From: Adiantum capillus-veneris
Taxonomy: Eukaryota; Streptophyta; Polypodiopsida; Polypodiales; Pteridaceae
Length of the DNA stretch: 64,000 nucleotides
Reading direction: 5' to 3'
Assembly: GCA_014529385.2 (NCBI GenBank)
Contig: CM043962.1
Coordinates: 88,751,180 to 88,815,179, forward strand
Shown piece after piece: positions 1 through 12,218 of this stretch. The translations under genes and the position numbers were made by a program. Below the pieces are notes generated by a model, which was given only the letters and a program-made list of their open reading frames with translations, had not been told where the DNA came from and made no database searches. Every line of letters begins with the position of its first letter. Position 1 is the first letter of the stretch.

Positions 1-1
1 C

Positions 2-991
2 CAAGAGACAAGTTCTTCAAAAGATGTAGAAGGTAGCAATGCATTGCTTAAGAATATCACCATTCCTGAGTTTCACGGGGAAGAGCGTGAAGGCAACAAG
101 GATGCGGTCAATACGTTCTTACACAAATGGAGTGATATTCATAGATTGAGACACACCCCGGCTATAAAGACAGCTGTGGAAACAAGTCTATCTCTTAAAG
201 GCAAGGCCTATAAGTGGTGGATGACATTTCCAATAGATGCTCGTCCTCCGTCTTGGGCTGCGTTTCAAACTTCTTTCTCCAAAGAGTTTTTGGACTCCAA
301 TGGAGAAGATAAGAATTGGCTAGCATGGGATGCATGCCACATGTCTGGCCTCTCTCTCACACGGTACCTTTCGAAGTATCAAGAAATCATATTAAAACTA
401 GAAGGTCTAGATGAACTCCAAAAGATACGAGGATTTAATAGGGGTCTTGACAAAGACTATCGTCTTCATGTCAAGACCCAACATCCAAAAACTTTGTAAG
501 AAGCCATTAGTCATGCCCAAAGATATGATGATGACCAAGAGAGGAAGGGAAATGTTCCCTACTCTAAGAATAATTTTGCTAAGAGCAATGTGGCTAAGAG
601 CCAATGGCGAGGTAGATCTCCCACACGTTCAAAGAGGAATAAGAGACAATCTACCTCTCCACACCCACAAGCGGCTAAGAAGCCTAAGCAATCACGAGAT
701 ACTCCACGTGGGTCTCTCAGCACTGCTGATTTTGAGTGTACAAAGAAACACAATTTGTGTTTTAGATGTCTTTCGGACCAATATAACAAGAAATATTGTC
801 CTCTTTTGCAAGGCAACGAAAAGGCCATGCACACGGTGCAATGCCTCACATTAGATTCATCTCCTAAATATTGTGTTGTGGAGGTTCTTCATATGGAAGA
901 AAAGCACAAGTGTTGTGTGCCTGCTTCAATGTGGCACCCCACCTTTGGCCCCCATGGTTTGATTTGCATGCATGGTACTATTAACGGATAG
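2..991 (+). pseudogene. gypsy G1 gag (capsid/nucleocapsid), partial
   Basis: Gag forms the particle and packages RNA. The frame is open from base 2, so the true start lies upstream of the window. The first part contains a retrotransposon-Gag pattern (KAYKWWM, a WAAF segment, then YLSKYQEI and LDKDYRLHV). An in-frame TAA at 497-499 interrupts it, but the same frame continues through a basic Ser/Arg/Lys-rich stretch to a degenerate zinc knuckle near 754-799 (CFRC, then KKYC, with the usual His apparently Tyr). A TAG at 989-991 separates it from the protease, which is still in the same frame. Two stops in one frame mean point decay rather than frameshifting. Confidence 0.85.
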
Positions 992-1387
992 CGTGTTTAT
1001 ATTTTAGTGGATGATGGTGCAACTCATAACTTCTTGACCTATAAGCTAGTCAAGAAATTGAAGCTTACACAGACTCCTTGCTCTCACAAGTATGTGGTAG
1101 AGCAGATGTCTGGGAATGATAAAGAAGTATGGGACACGGTAGTTCAAGGGGTTGAGCTTATTGTTCAAGATCATACGATGACCCTTGACTTTCAGGTTAT
1201 GAACATAGACCATGCTGATGTAGTTTTAGGACAGGAGTGGCTGCATGGTTTAGGAAACACATTGCACACTAGTTATGAACACAACTCCTTATCCTTTATG
1301 GACAATGGTAAATATGTGCTTTTGCTTGGTGAGAAAAATATACCATCTGCACCTCTTATATGTATAGCCGAGCTTTCTATTTTGTAG
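992..1387 (+). pseudogene. gypsy G1 aspartic protease
   Basis: This segment is in frame with gag. The motif VDDGATHNFL near its start corresponds to the retropepsin active site, normally D-S/T-G; here the middle residue is Asp. The downstream HADVVLGQEWL matches the conserved (I/V)LG-x-x-WL strand of plant gypsy proteases. It would cleave the Gag-Pol polyprotein. It ends at TAG 1385-1387. The next about 270 bases encode a low-complexity Asn/Ser/Gln-rich spacer with repeated EQSA/KQSG-like units leading into RT. Confidence 0.85.
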
Positions 1388-3007
1388 AAAGCAGATTTAA
1401 TAGATGAAGTCTTTTTGTGTTACTGCTTGTCTCCAAGCCTTGTGAATTCTCAAGAGCAAAGTGCTGTGAATTCTAGCAATGGTATGCAAAGTGAAATGAA
1501 TTCTAATGATAAGCAAAGTGGTAACAAATCAAACGAGCAAAGTGCTCTCAATTTTAATTCTATTGAGCAACGTGCAATTGTTGTAAAATAAACATTACAG
1601 GAATTACAAGATTCTCCATCCAGCAGAACTCTAGTTTACTTTTTCCTTTTGCACGGCAAAAGCTGACTCACTTACTCATGGAGTATAGTGATGTATTCTC
1701 AAGTGATTTACTATCGGGTTTACCCCCTACACGTGATGTGCAGCATGGCATAGATGTCTTGCCAGGCACTAAACCGGTGAGTAAACCACCTTATCGTATT
1801 AGTGCTAAATAATCCAAGGAGGTTGAGAGTCAGTTGGTTGACTACCTCACTCGTGGTTTCATTAGACCTAGCACTTTGCCTTGGGCATCACCAATTCTAT
1901 GGGTAAAAAAGAAAGATGGTACTATGTGCATGTGTGTAGATTATTGTAGACTAAACGCCATAACCATCAAGAACAAGTATCCTCTGCCTCGAGTGGATGA
2001 GTTGTTTGATCAACTCCATGGGGCAAGATACTATACAAAGATAGATCTTCATTCAGGATACCACCAGTTGCGTATCCTTTTGCAAGCTATCTCCAAAACT
2101 GCCTTTAGAACACAGGTCGAGAAATTTGAATTTTTGGTTATGCCTTTTGGTTTAACCAATGCTCCAGCTATATTTATGATACTCATGGATAGTGTCTTAC
2201 ATCCTATCTTGGAAAATTTGTTGTGGTTTTCCTTGATGACATTCTCATTTATAGTAAGACTGAAAATGAACTCATAGAACACTTACGTTAGTGTTTGAAC
2301 AGCTACAAGCTCACACTCTGTATGCCAAGCAAAGCAAGTGCGATTTCTTTAAAACAGAGATACATTACCTCAGTCATGTGATCTCTTATTCTGGCATCAA
2401 GATGGACACTAGCAAGGTCGCTGCCATTCTTCGATGGCCACATCCCAACACGGTTGAGGAGATTCAAATATTCTTAGGCATGGCTGGATTTTATCGACAG
2501 TATATCCGTGATTATGCCAAAATCACTGTTCCTATGACGTATCAACTTAAAGCAAAAGGTATGACCTTTTCTTGGGAAGAATCCCAAAAACGCAGTTTTG
2601 AGCAGCTCAAGGTAGCGATAGCCACTGCTCCCATCCTAGCAATCGTTGACCCACTTAGGCCGTTTGTGGTAGAGACTGATGCTAGTGATAAATCAATTGG
2701 TGTGGTACTTCTCTAGGAGGGAAGACCTATAGTCTTTGAAAGTAAAAATTTAGATAGATCTCAGCATAATTATTATGTCTATGAGAGAGAGCTCTATGCC
2801 ATAATTCACGCTTTACGAAAGTGGCAATTTGAAGTAGTTTTTGACCATGAGAGTATCAAATGGTTTACTACTCAAACGGACTTGAAGGGCCATAAAGCTA
2901 GATGGACAGAAATCCTTTAAGAGTATGATTGTAAGCTACAATATTATGATTGTAAGCTACGATATCGCAAGGGCCAATATAATGTAGTAGCGCATGCACT
3001 AAGTCGG
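1388..3007 (+). pseudogene. gypsy G1 reverse transcriptase-RNase H
   Basis: After the spacer, EYSDVFSSDL and GIDVLPGTKP mark the RT N-terminus. RT motifs follow: [23 protein letters not shown] (motif A Asp), [14 protein letters not shown], then FLDDILIYS in another frame at about 2229-2255. The frame change lies between PILENL and the FLDD motif. After that come FFKTEIHYLSHVIS, FLGMAGFYRQYI and the RNase H start ETDASDKSIGVVLL, with a TAG at 2714-2716. YYVYERELYAI and NVVAHALSR complete RNase H. The catalytic aspartates survive, but at least three stops and a frameshift disable the gene. Confidence 0.9.
2924..2965 (+). repeat. 21-bp tandem duplication in RNase H
   Basis: TATGATTGTAAGCTAC followed by AATAT (first copy) or GATAT (second copy) occurs twice head to tail, 2924-2944 and 2945-2965. 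The length is seven codons, so it adds YDCKL(Q/R)Y without shifting frame. This is a private mutation of the dead copy. Confidence 0.85.
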
Positions 3008-4037
3008 ATGTCTCAAATTTATTCACTTGCTTTCACAGAAATAAAGAGTGGATTTTTGGAGTCATTACGTCACAAGTGTGCACAAGATCAATCATATGCT
3101 AAAGTGTGGAGTGAAGATTTAAAAAGGGATCCCTCACACTCACATGTCTCTGTACAGCCATATCAACATGTCTCTACATGCGCAGATAAAAACTCCAACA
3201 CAGAGCTCCACCCCAACTCAGGAAGAGCTTAAGCGATGGAAGAATTTTTCCATTGATGATGTCTACTTACTCCACAAGTGTAGAGTATGTGTGCCAAAGG
3301 ACTCAGACACTAGGCACCAAATCTTATTTGAGTTTCGTGATAGTCCAAGTGCTTGTCATCTAGGTATCCGTAAGACATATGCCTTAGTTCCACGACAATT
3401 TTATTGGCCCGGCTTACATCACGATGTTCAAGAGTACGTACTAAACTGCCAACAGTGTAAATTAAATAAGGCAGAGCGCCTCAAGGTAGGTGGCCTTTTA
3501 CATCCTTAAGAGATTCCACAAGGTAAGTGGGAGAGTATCTCTATGGATTTTGTAGTAGGACTACCTACAACAAATCGTGGCCATGATGCCATATGGGTAA
3601 TTGTAGACCGTCTCACAAAGATGGGTCAATTCATTCCCACTAAGACTATGGTTAAGACACCGAAATTAGCACGGCTTAACATTCGGTTTAATCAAGAGTT
3701 AGACCGTAGAGTCTACATATATGACACCTAGATCACCCGTTACGGTGGGGTTGGCTAAGAAGAAGATACAACAAGCAAAGGATTTTCTCCAAGACCATTT
3801 TGACATGCTTTGAGTTGCTAGACTGAATGTTAAGCAAGCTCAAAATCAATATAAGAAATATGCAGATGAGCATCATCGCCTTACTACTTTTGAAGAAGGA
3901 GACAAGGTTTTTCTCAAGGTTCCGGAGCATTCAAAAAGTCTGAAGACGGAAAAAGTTGCTAAACTTTCACCACGCTATTGTGGACCATTTACCATTCTCA
4001 AACGTATAGGTCAAGTGGCCTATAAGTTAGCTCTTCC
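3008..4037 (+). pseudogene. gypsy G1 integrase, interrupted
   Basis: The zinc-binding N-terminus is seen as RDSPSACHLGIRKTY, YWPGLHHDV and NCQQC; the usual first His is replaced by Arg. After a TAA at about 3507, the catalytic core begins with SMDFVVGLP (first Asp) and [10 protein letters not shown]. The segment with the second Asp and the Glu is missing: after RFNQEL the sequence jumps to [10 protein letters not shown] and then to the C-terminal GDKVFLKVPE and SPRYCGPFTILKRIGQVAYKLALP-like region. This points to an internal deletion of the core. The reading continues across the G2 insertion into 22372. Confidence 0.85.
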
Positions 4038-6089
4038 TGTGAGGGCCATACCCAGACTCGACCCTACTCACCTCCCTCAGTCTTCCAAACTGCTCGAGGG
4101 ATTGACGTAGATATATCTTCAGGTATCCCTCCCACTTGGGACCGACACCCAGACAGGACTCCGGCCTATCTCGAATGTCAACCCAAAGGGGTAAATCCCA
4201 TCAATTTGACGACTCTATTCGCTTATCATAACTTAAATCCATCCTTGGCATCTTTCAATCACCCACACCCAAAATCGTGGTCCTTAGTCTTGATTCTCTT
4301 GATCTTTAACTTGAGGATCTGCTCTTGCTTTCTTGTTCTCCCTTGGTTCATGGCGATACCCCTTTTTCCTGACAAGCAGGCACGGCAGTTATCGCTTTCC
4401 CCTAAGAAGAGGGATCTTATAATCCTACCTGGTCTCGCTCGTTCCCACTTACCCGTTTTTATCCCACATAGTCATAGCATTTAACATAAAAAATTTATTC
4501 AACATCCGGCCATCTGACCCTCCGGATCCGCCCACCCACCGAACCATTTCATGAAAATCCCTTCCCGAAGTAGTACTTAACAACTACAAAATCAGAAAGA
4601 CAGTCTACCAGACATCGTCAGACAACAAGCAGCATACAATCTGTTGCATACCCTCGTTCGGGAAGATTCATCTGGTTGTTCCTACCAGATCTTTATTTAG
4701 AAACTTTTAATTCATTTATTTACCTTTATCTGCTACAATTAGCTTGTAACTAGTTTCCTAACTAATCATGCAACACATTTAGTTTCAACCAATTCATCTT
4801 GCCTTACTCAAGACCAAGATAATCAGTTACAAGCCATTAAAATGGCAGCACCTTCACAATATTTCCCAGAATTAAGTGTTTGAGAAAGGCTCATCAAGTA
4901 ATTTAATCATTCCTTCTTAGGCATTTTATTTTGAGAGGTATAGCACCATCTAGTGACAAATGCATAGGATAGCCCCTATATTCCTAGCCTTTCCAGTTCC
5001 TCTTTACGCAACCAAATCGAACAAATTTTCTTAATTCAATTCACATCATCCTCCCTGAGTATGACTTTCTCATCTAACTATTGGCATCAGGCCACCCAGA
5101 TTATGGCCGTTTTTCAATAAGAAACTATGGGTACTTCACCCGCCGACCGGGAAAAAATAAAACAAACCCATTCATCCCTTATCCCTCGGGCATGAATGAC
5201 GTAGGTAAAACAAACTTGCCGGTTACGCTACCCTAGCCAAAAAGGGCCAATCTCCGTCAAGTTCCCCAAGAGAATCCTCTCACTAGGCCGGCCTTTCAAT
5301 CAAGTTGACCCCAAGAAGATCCATCTTGGTTTCTCGTCATTTCCAGACAATCTTCAAAACTCCTAGTTAAATCTATGTTTTGCAATGGGCCATCCCTATC
5401 ACCTCTCGTGATTCCTTTTCAACTCCTAGTTGGTAATTTCTAAGTTCATTCATTTATCAACCTTAATACCTACTTTCATTAATTATCGACCAGCCAAGTT
5501 TATTTAGAAAATACAAGCGAGTTTTTGCCATAGGCATTTGATGGTTAATGTCTCTTCGAAAATGCCAACTTTTTAAGTTCGATCCCCGTTTTGTACGATT
5601 CCCAGGTTTTGCAATCCTTTGCTATCCATGGGGCATCTCCATGGAAGCTTGTAGAGTTTTCGATTCAAAACAACACAGAGATCAATTCCGCGAAGTTATC
5701 CCCTATCTCCCCCATCACGTATTTGCAAACAAACTTGAAATTGACAACTTTAGAAATACTCTTCAATACCAAAAATTGAACTACTTCTATCGATCTTAGA
5801 CAACTACTCTTTTCTTATGGTGCCTAGCTTTCCATTTAGGAAGCTAGAAGGTTGTCCTATAATTTATGAGTCTATAATTTATGAGTCTTCGAGCTTTTCA
5901 TTAAAGCTCGCTTTGGGGATAAAATGGGAATCTAGAGCTTTCCATTAGAGCTTGGAAAAGAGGATTATAACCATACATTCTTCCTACCATAAAGAGACAT
6001 GCAAACCCTAAACTAGATTACCATAATGAGACTAAACCTTTCTCTCTTTAATGAGACAAGGTTTCCATGGAAGCTTAACCCTAATCACA

Positions 6090-7080
6090 CACAAAGTCAC
6101 CATGGAAGCTAAATCCTAAATTGCAAACTTGTCTTTCAAAGCTTTCCTAAGCACAAAGTTACTATCAAAGCTTAGCTTAAAGATATAAATCTACCTTTGA
6201 AGCTTAACTTAATGATGCATAGATACTCTTAGCACTTAACCCTAATTGCGAGGTTACTATTAAAGTTTAAACCAAAAATACAAGGTAGTCACTAAAGCTT
6301 ACACCTAAGTGTAAAGTTACCATTAAAGCTTAGCTTAAGAGTGCAAATCTACCTTTGAAATCTTAACTTAATGATGCATAACCACCATTAATACTTTACT
6401 CTAATTCCAAGGTTAACATTAAAGTTTAAACCTACAATACAAGGTAGTCACTAAAGCTTACACCTAAGTGCAAAGTTACCATTAAAGCTTAGCTTAAGGA
6501 TGCAAATCTACCTTTGAAGCTTAACTTAATGATGCATAGATACTCTCAGTACTTAACCCTAATTACGAGGTTACCATTAAAGCTTAAACCTAAAATACAA
6601 GGTAGTCACTAAAGCTTACACCTAAGTGAAAAGTTACCATTAGAGCTTAGCTTAAGGATGCAAACCTACCTTTGAAGCTTAACTTAATGATGCATAGATA
6701 CTCTTAGCACTTAACCCTAATTACAAGGTTACCATTAAAGCTTAAACCTAAAATACAAAGTAGTCACTAAAGCTTACACATAAGTGCAAAGTTACCATTA
6801 AAGCTTAGCTTAAGAGTGCAAATCTACCTTTGAAAGCTTAACTTAATGATGCATAACTACCATTAATACTTAACCATAATTTCAAGGTTATCATTAAAGC
6901 TTAAACCTAAAATACAAAGTAGTCACTAAAGTTTACACCTAAGTGCAAAGTTATCATTAAAGCTTAGTTTAAGAGTCCAAATCTACCTTTGAAAGCTTAA
7001 CTTAATGATGCATAACAATAATTAATACTTAACCACAATTCCAAATTTACCATTAAATCTTAAACCTAAAATGATGCACA
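6090..7080. repeat. about 158-bp tandem repeats inside the G2 LTR
   Basis: A unit containing TACCATTAAAGCTTAAACC, AATACAAGGTAGTCACTAAA, CACCTAAGTGCAAAGTTACC, CTACCTTTGAA and TTAATGATGCATA recurs with a period of about 157-158 bases (for example near 6408, 6566, 6724, 6881 and 7041). About six copies with 5-15% differences are seen. In the other LTR only about two copies remain (15640-15932) before that LTR is broken. Confidence 0.85.
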
Positions 7081-7600
7081 TAAACCTTCATATTATTAAA
7101 ACACATGGTTTAGGTTAATTAATCCTGCTAGAAGTGAAGATTACCTCTTTTAAACAAGAGGGAAGTGGAGTTGAAGTCCTTTTTGAAGAGATGTGAAGCT
7201 CAAGGAAGAAGTAAAGGGATTTAGGATGAAGAGGAAGGAGAGAGGAGCTTCTTCACAAAACCCTCAAGGGTTTGGCCTTCAAGAGAGTGAGAGAGAAAGA
7301 GCAAGGTTTAATGGAAACCTTCATTTACTTAAGCATAATTTTGAGCATGGAAAGTATGCAAGTATCTTAGCAATGTGTGTAAAATTACAAAGGAGAGTGG
7401 GTGCTTATATAGGGAATGGTGGGTAGAATACAATGTATATACAGGGGGGCTGGTTGGGCTCACCTTCTGGGCTCACCTTCAATGCAAGCTAGAGAGAGAA
7501 TGAGTGAAAAGTTGCAACTTTTGACTCATTCAAAGATTTTACTCTAAATTGAATTCTTCAATCAAAGAATTTTATTTCAATTTTAATTCTTATAAATTCC

Positions 7601-7790
7601 TATTGGACCCCAATTCTCTTCTCAATTCTTATTGGACCCCAATTTCTTCTCAATTCCTATTGGATCCCAATTCTTCTTAATTCCTATTGGACCCTAATTC
7701 TCTTCTCAATTCTTATTGGACCCCAATTCTCTTCTCAATTATTATTGGACCCCAATTTCTTCTCAAATCCTATCTCTTAACTTTATCTTC
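7601..7790 (-). promoter_or_regulatory. CCAAT-box array in G2 LTR (left copy)
   Basis: ATTGGACCCCAATT-type units start at 7602, 7631, 7659, 7686, 7715 and 7744, spaced 27-29 bases. On the minus strand, the coding strand of G2, each carries a CCAAT pentamer, 300-450 bases inside the LTR start, where U3 promoter elements sit. The second LTR carries five units (21941-22060). NF-Y-type binding is an inference from the pentamer alone. Confidence 0.5.
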
Positions 7791-8879
7791 TAATCAAGTT
7801 AGTCCCTTTTTCTATCAGTTCTCGATCTTGATCAGTTTCCACGCGACTTTTGACAAAGAAGTATAAAAATAATCTTAATCTTTTTGGAAAAATATAGAGA
7901 TGACGTAATTTCTTATCCGGATTATCCTTGTCTTTTCATTCTGGAGTAAAGTCTAGTTGTCTGCATGACTTCTTTGTCGATCTTGCTTTTTTTTAATTAT
8001 TTTCTAGACTGAAAAAGTTTTGAATGGCTCTAGGGTTTAGGGAGGGACCTTATAGACTCCTTAACAAAAAGAGATGTCCTCAGCTCGGGACATGCTTTAG
8101 AGAGTAGACAGACTCAATCTTTGGTCAACTTATGATTGAAGATGGTCAGTAACTTTAGGGTATTTAGATTAAAGGACAGTGAAGCTGGTATGGACCTTGC
8201 ATAATACACTTCTCTTCCATTTTTAGCATTGATCCAAAAGTTTTAATCATAAAGAATTCTTAATGACTCAGGGTTACTTTAATTACTGAATGTGATCTTA
8301 GTCAACTAGGTATTTTTCCTTTGGTGTGACGGATTGTGTTTCTCTTGTGAGGTTTGAAGATCATTTCTTCACTTCACTCTCTATCTAACCTCAATATGCT
8401 TTGTAAAAATCTTACCATTCTTACCTAAACTTTAACTTTTTTCTTTTTGAGCGTTGACTCATTTTTCTATTGATATCATCCAATTGATACCATGTTCTTG
8501 ACAGTTAAGGATTTCATACTGATCTTTCAATCAATCCTGCAATATCTCCTCCCTTGTGTACTCAATTTATTTCTTCCATCCTTATTTCTCTTATATCTAT
8601 AGCTTATTGCCTCATCTTTCACTTGGTAATCAGATATTTCACGTATCATAACAATTAGACTTGTAAAACACCATAGACAATTTGAATCTCAAAAGAATTG
8701 ACTGACTAGAGATGCTTGAATTCCATAAATATGATGATTGATTATATCCGCATAAAAATTACATCAAAAGTGCCATCGATATCTTGAAGAATAATTAAAA
8801 GTTGTTCCGAAGAACCAACCAAAACTATGATCAAGGGTTTGGACAAAAGGGAGATATTGATTTGATTCCAAAAGATGAA

Positions 8880-10010
8880 TTACATGGGCTCATCCTCCAA
8901 AACTTGGAAATTGGGTAATTAGCTGGTCTCAATCTTCCCAGGAATCATCTTCAACCAGATAGCCCTTCCACTTGATTAGTACTTCTCAAATTGTCATGTA
9001 CCACAGTTGCTTCTCTTTAGTTTCTAGAACTTGTTATGGTTCCATTTGAAATCCTTCCTGATTGACGAGAATGGTGTCATCATGATTCAAAACATGTAGA
9101 GGGTCAGCAACATATTTCTTAAGGAGGCTGACATGAAAAACATTATGAATGCGCATGTGAGGCGGTAAGGCTAACTCGTAGGCTTGTTCTACTATCTTCC
9201 TAAGGATTCCAAAAGGTCCACAATATCTGAATGTAAGCTTATGGAATTTTCCTAGCTTTAAGGAGCTGTGTTTGGGTTTGACTCTGAGGAAAACTTGTTC
9301 GCCTTTGATAAAGCTTCTAGCGGAGTGGTGAAGATCAGTGTAGCTCTTTTGCCTATCATTAGCTCTCTTCAGGTTGTCTCTATTGACTAGAATTTGATGG
9401 TCCATCTCTTCCAGGGTAGACTTAGCAGCAAGAACATGAAGAGTTGGGTCGGCTAATCGAAGAGGGACTAAATATTCTTGACCAAACAAGGCTTTAAAGG
9501 TTGACATTCCGAGGTTGCGATAGTGAGAAGAGTTATAAGAAAACTCAACGAGGGGAAGAAACTTGATCCATTGCTGGGGCTGCTGGTTGCAGTATGCTCA
9601 AAGCATATCTTCAATGACTTGATTCCCTTGCTCAGTTTGACCATCAATCTCCGGATGATATGCTGAGTTGAGATTTAGTTGGGTACCCAGAGATGAAAAC
9701 ATGGCTTGCCAAAACTTAGAAGTAAATTTGGCATTTCGACCACTGATGATTCTTGCAGGGATTCCATGTAATCTTACTACCTCTTTGACAAATACTTGGG
9801 GTATGTCGATGGCGGTGGCTGTCTACTTGACTGGAATTAGATGAGCCACCTTAGAGAGCTTATCTACTATGACAAAAAAAGAATCATAGTTTCCAATTGT
9901 CTTTGGAAGACTTGTAACAAAGTCCATACTCAAACATTCCCACTTCATCTGAGGAATATTTAGGGGCTGAAGCTTTCCAGGTAGTAAAGAAGACCATCTG
10001 CTAAGGTATA
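8880..10010 (-). pseudogene. gypsy G2 integrase with chromodomain-like tail
   Basis: Read on the minus strand from about 10000 downward: SMDFVTSLPKTIGNYDS and FFVIVDKLSK (first catalytic Asp), then IISGRNAKFTSKFW, where the usual SDRD is changed to SGRN. SAYHPEIDGQTEQ follows, with the Glu region after it. The longest open stretch, 9034-9507, has the C-terminal fold YCGPFGILRKI and NVFHVSLLKKYV. After a stop at 9034, EVLIKWKGYLVEDDSWED marks a chromodomain-type module that in chromoviruses binds modified histones. The loss of the second catalytic Asp and several stops make it inactive. Confidence 0.88.
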
Positions 10011-11786
10011 GTCAGTAAAGTGTTCCCTCGGGTTCTAAGCTTGAAACTCTTGCAGAAGAGGTCTAAAATAGGGGTCTACCTAAATTTCTTGTTGAACTTC
10101 CTCGGGTAAAGAAGAGCTAAGGAGTGAATTAGTCAGGGTTGATGAGGACAGGACTGTTGGTCAAGAGGTCTTTGAGTTTATTAAAGGCAACATCTCTCCC
10201 CAACAAAAAAAGAAAGAGATGTTCTCAACTCAAATAAAATATGTAATTGATGAAGCTTCTTCGATATGTCTTACGACTTAACTTCTTGTAATGCTTTCAA
10301 CTTGACTTCTCTCTTACACTTCTTCATCCCCAAAAATCTGCTAATATAATATTGGATTCATGGGAAATCTTTCTTAATAAGCTATCTTCTTGAATAAGTC
10401 ATCGTGTTTGTGGCTTCTTTGATACGCTACTTCCGCTTTATACGCTACTGGTAATCCCTTCTTTATCAGCACTTGTTATCCTCTTATTTTTGTGATCTTC
10501 ACTCTCTTGTAACTTAGACATTTTCTTATGTGATGGCGTGTTGGCAAGAAGACTTGGTTCTTCCTGTATGCATCTCTCACTTTCAGAGTGCAAATGAGGC
10601 AGTTAAAAGACAGTTCTTAGAGTGATACAAAGATCTCCTCTTTCTTCAGCCAAATTCTTGTGTCGCCCAGACGATATGGAAGACATGGCGACATCTCACA
10701 AGAGTGACTCTCTGGGGTAGAGACCATTTCCGCAACAATACCTGACTTGCTATGGTTACAGAGGCTCTGGGACTTGGCTCTCGATACTACTGCATCAAAA
10801 GGACACGAGATCCTGGGTTCTCCGCAAGGTTGTTCTTGCTTGTGCAATTTATCCCCCATTCCAAGATTTGCCTCGATACCATCTGGAGTCTTCCTCTTCG
10901 AGGTCCTTTTCTTTTCTCAGCTCATACCCGAGAAATTTCTCAAGCTATTTCTCGTAGAAGCATTCTAGAGGGTGAGCATCCTACTATGTGCGGTGCTTGC
11001 GATACTTGGTTATGTGACCATATATTAGAGGATCTTGATGAGCTGTAAATTTTCATGCCTCTCTCGTAATTACTTTCTGCCTCCCTTGTAATCCTTTTTG
11101 GCTTTAATTGAAGAAATAACCCTGTTTTGAAAAAATTGAGTATTGTCCGTACTTCTTGAGATGTCAGTCTCTCCTCTTTAATAAAATTCTTAAGGACGTC
11201 TCTATTTATTGCATTTTTTTTTCCAGCAAAGGGTCTTCAGACTATGATAGTTTTGAGTAACAATTCCAACTTTGAGTTCTTGGCTAACTCATAAGTTTGT
11301 TTTCTTATTCTTCTTTGGAGTTTAAATGTCTGCAATATTTATGAGTTTATCTATTGCACTTTCCCATCTTGATTCCATGTGAGCTTTTAAGCATGTCCTA
11401 TTTACTGTCTTTTCTATTTGTCAAATGGGCAGCAATAACTTCTCATTGTACTACAAGAACTTGAAAGTATAAGGTTGGATTGATCTTCTTTTTCCAAAAA
11501 TTACAGCATGACAAGCTTACATATCGTTGGAAAATTATATTCATCTTATAATCAAAACATCAAGAGCGTTATATGTCGCAAAGGGATAGTAACGTTAAAA
11601 GAGAAGTGGTTACAACATACGTTGGATAGTTTTTCTTGGGGATCCTAAGCTTTCAAGATTCATAGACTACAAGGTAAACTTCTTACTATCGAATCCCTCA
11701 TGTTTATAGGGGACATGACATCCGCTACTGGAACTTAAAAAACCTTATCAAAAATTTGGAAGCTTCAAAACAGATTCAATGGATTT
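10011..11786. other. Unassigned sequence inside G2
   Basis: Up to about 10200 the minus strand still reads like an RNase H/integrase linker of G2 (for example KLKDLLTNSPVL). From about 10200 to 11780 I find no retrotransposon motif on either strand. An open frame of 98 codons at 10752-11048 (+) has no recognisable domain. Normal gypsy spacing between RT and integrase would hold RNase H here, so the stretch is probably a replacement or another insertion without visible ends. Confidence 0.4.
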
Positions 11787-12218
11787 CTAAGACATTGTCA
11801 TAGATATTGTTTTCAATTTTCTTGGCTTCTGAATAAACCAAATTTCATCCACAAAGACCAAAACAAATACCTCTAACTTACTCGTGAAGAGATCTGTCAC
11901 CACGCGATTAAAGGTAGCAGGAGTGTTAGTTAGACCAAAAGGCCTAACTGTAAAATTGTAATACCCAAACTTGGTGTTGACGGCAATCTTGGGAATGTCT
12001 CCCTCGTTGATCCTAACCTGGTAGTAACATGACTTGAGATCTATCTTGGAATAAATTGAGGCTAGGTGATGAGTAGCATCAACAGTGGTGGTTTTAGGTA
12101 TAAATGTTACTAGAACTTCAAGTGACACTTGCTCTGGAGGGTTTACCGATCTTTCAGGGCCAGTTATCGGCACAACAATAGGGGCAACTCGTTCTTTCAG
12201 CTTTGGACGGGGTGGCAT
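11787..12218 (-). pseudogene. gypsy G2 reverse transcriptase fragment
   Basis: The 143-codon frame contains YSKIDLKSCYYQVRI (motif A Asp), FGYYNFTVRPFGLTNTPATF (motif B) and LVFVDEIWF, where the usual VDD of motif C is VDE. The N-terminal part of RT is missing; a Pro-rich stretch precedes motif A directly. The frame then diverges. It copied G2 RNA into DNA when intact. The altered VDD box and truncation indicate a dead gene. Confidence 0.88.

Larger units (their letters stand above)
1..4037 (+). mobile_element. Ty3/gypsy chromovirus G1, 5' part (runs off window start)
   Basis: Gag, protease, RT, RNase H and integrase remnants follow in canonical gypsy order on the plus strand. The 5' LTR and start of gag lie before the window. 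Coding stops at 4037, where another LTR begins, and the missing C-terminal part reappears at 22372. The flanking CTTCC at 4033-4037 and 22367-22371 is the target duplication of that inserted element. At least two frame changes and several in-frame stops make this a dead copy. The chromodomain-like tail places it in the chromovirus group. Confidence 0.9.
4038..8054 (-). repeat. G2 3' LTR (left copy, about 4.0 kb)
   Basis: It runs from TGTGAGGGCC to ACCTTATA; the right copy ends ACCTTACA, so the left end has decayed. It is very long for a gypsy LTR. Subparts are a GC-moderate 5' third shared closely with 13273-15260, a tandem array of about 158-bp units (about 6090-7080), and a 29-bp CCAAT-type array near the outer U3 end in element orientation (7601-7790). 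Short open frames of 83-92 codons (4206-4484, 5548-5799) have counterparts in both LTRs, but I do not regard them as genes. Confidence 0.9.

Noticed and set aside
4206-4484. 92-codon frame in both G2 LTRs (4206-4484 and 13407-13685)
   Set aside because: Hydrophobic and without domain; LTR duplication explains the conservation.
5548-5799. 83-codon frame present in both G2 LTRs (5548-5799 and 15008-15259)
   Set aside because: It is shared only because the LTRs are copies. About a dozen residues differ among 83 and most nucleotide changes alter the amino acid, so there is no sign of selection for a protein.
10617-11048. Overlapping frames of 73-98 codons on both strands around 10620-11050
   Set aside because: No domain, no retroelement motif and no codon signal that I can see; kept only as unassigned DNA.
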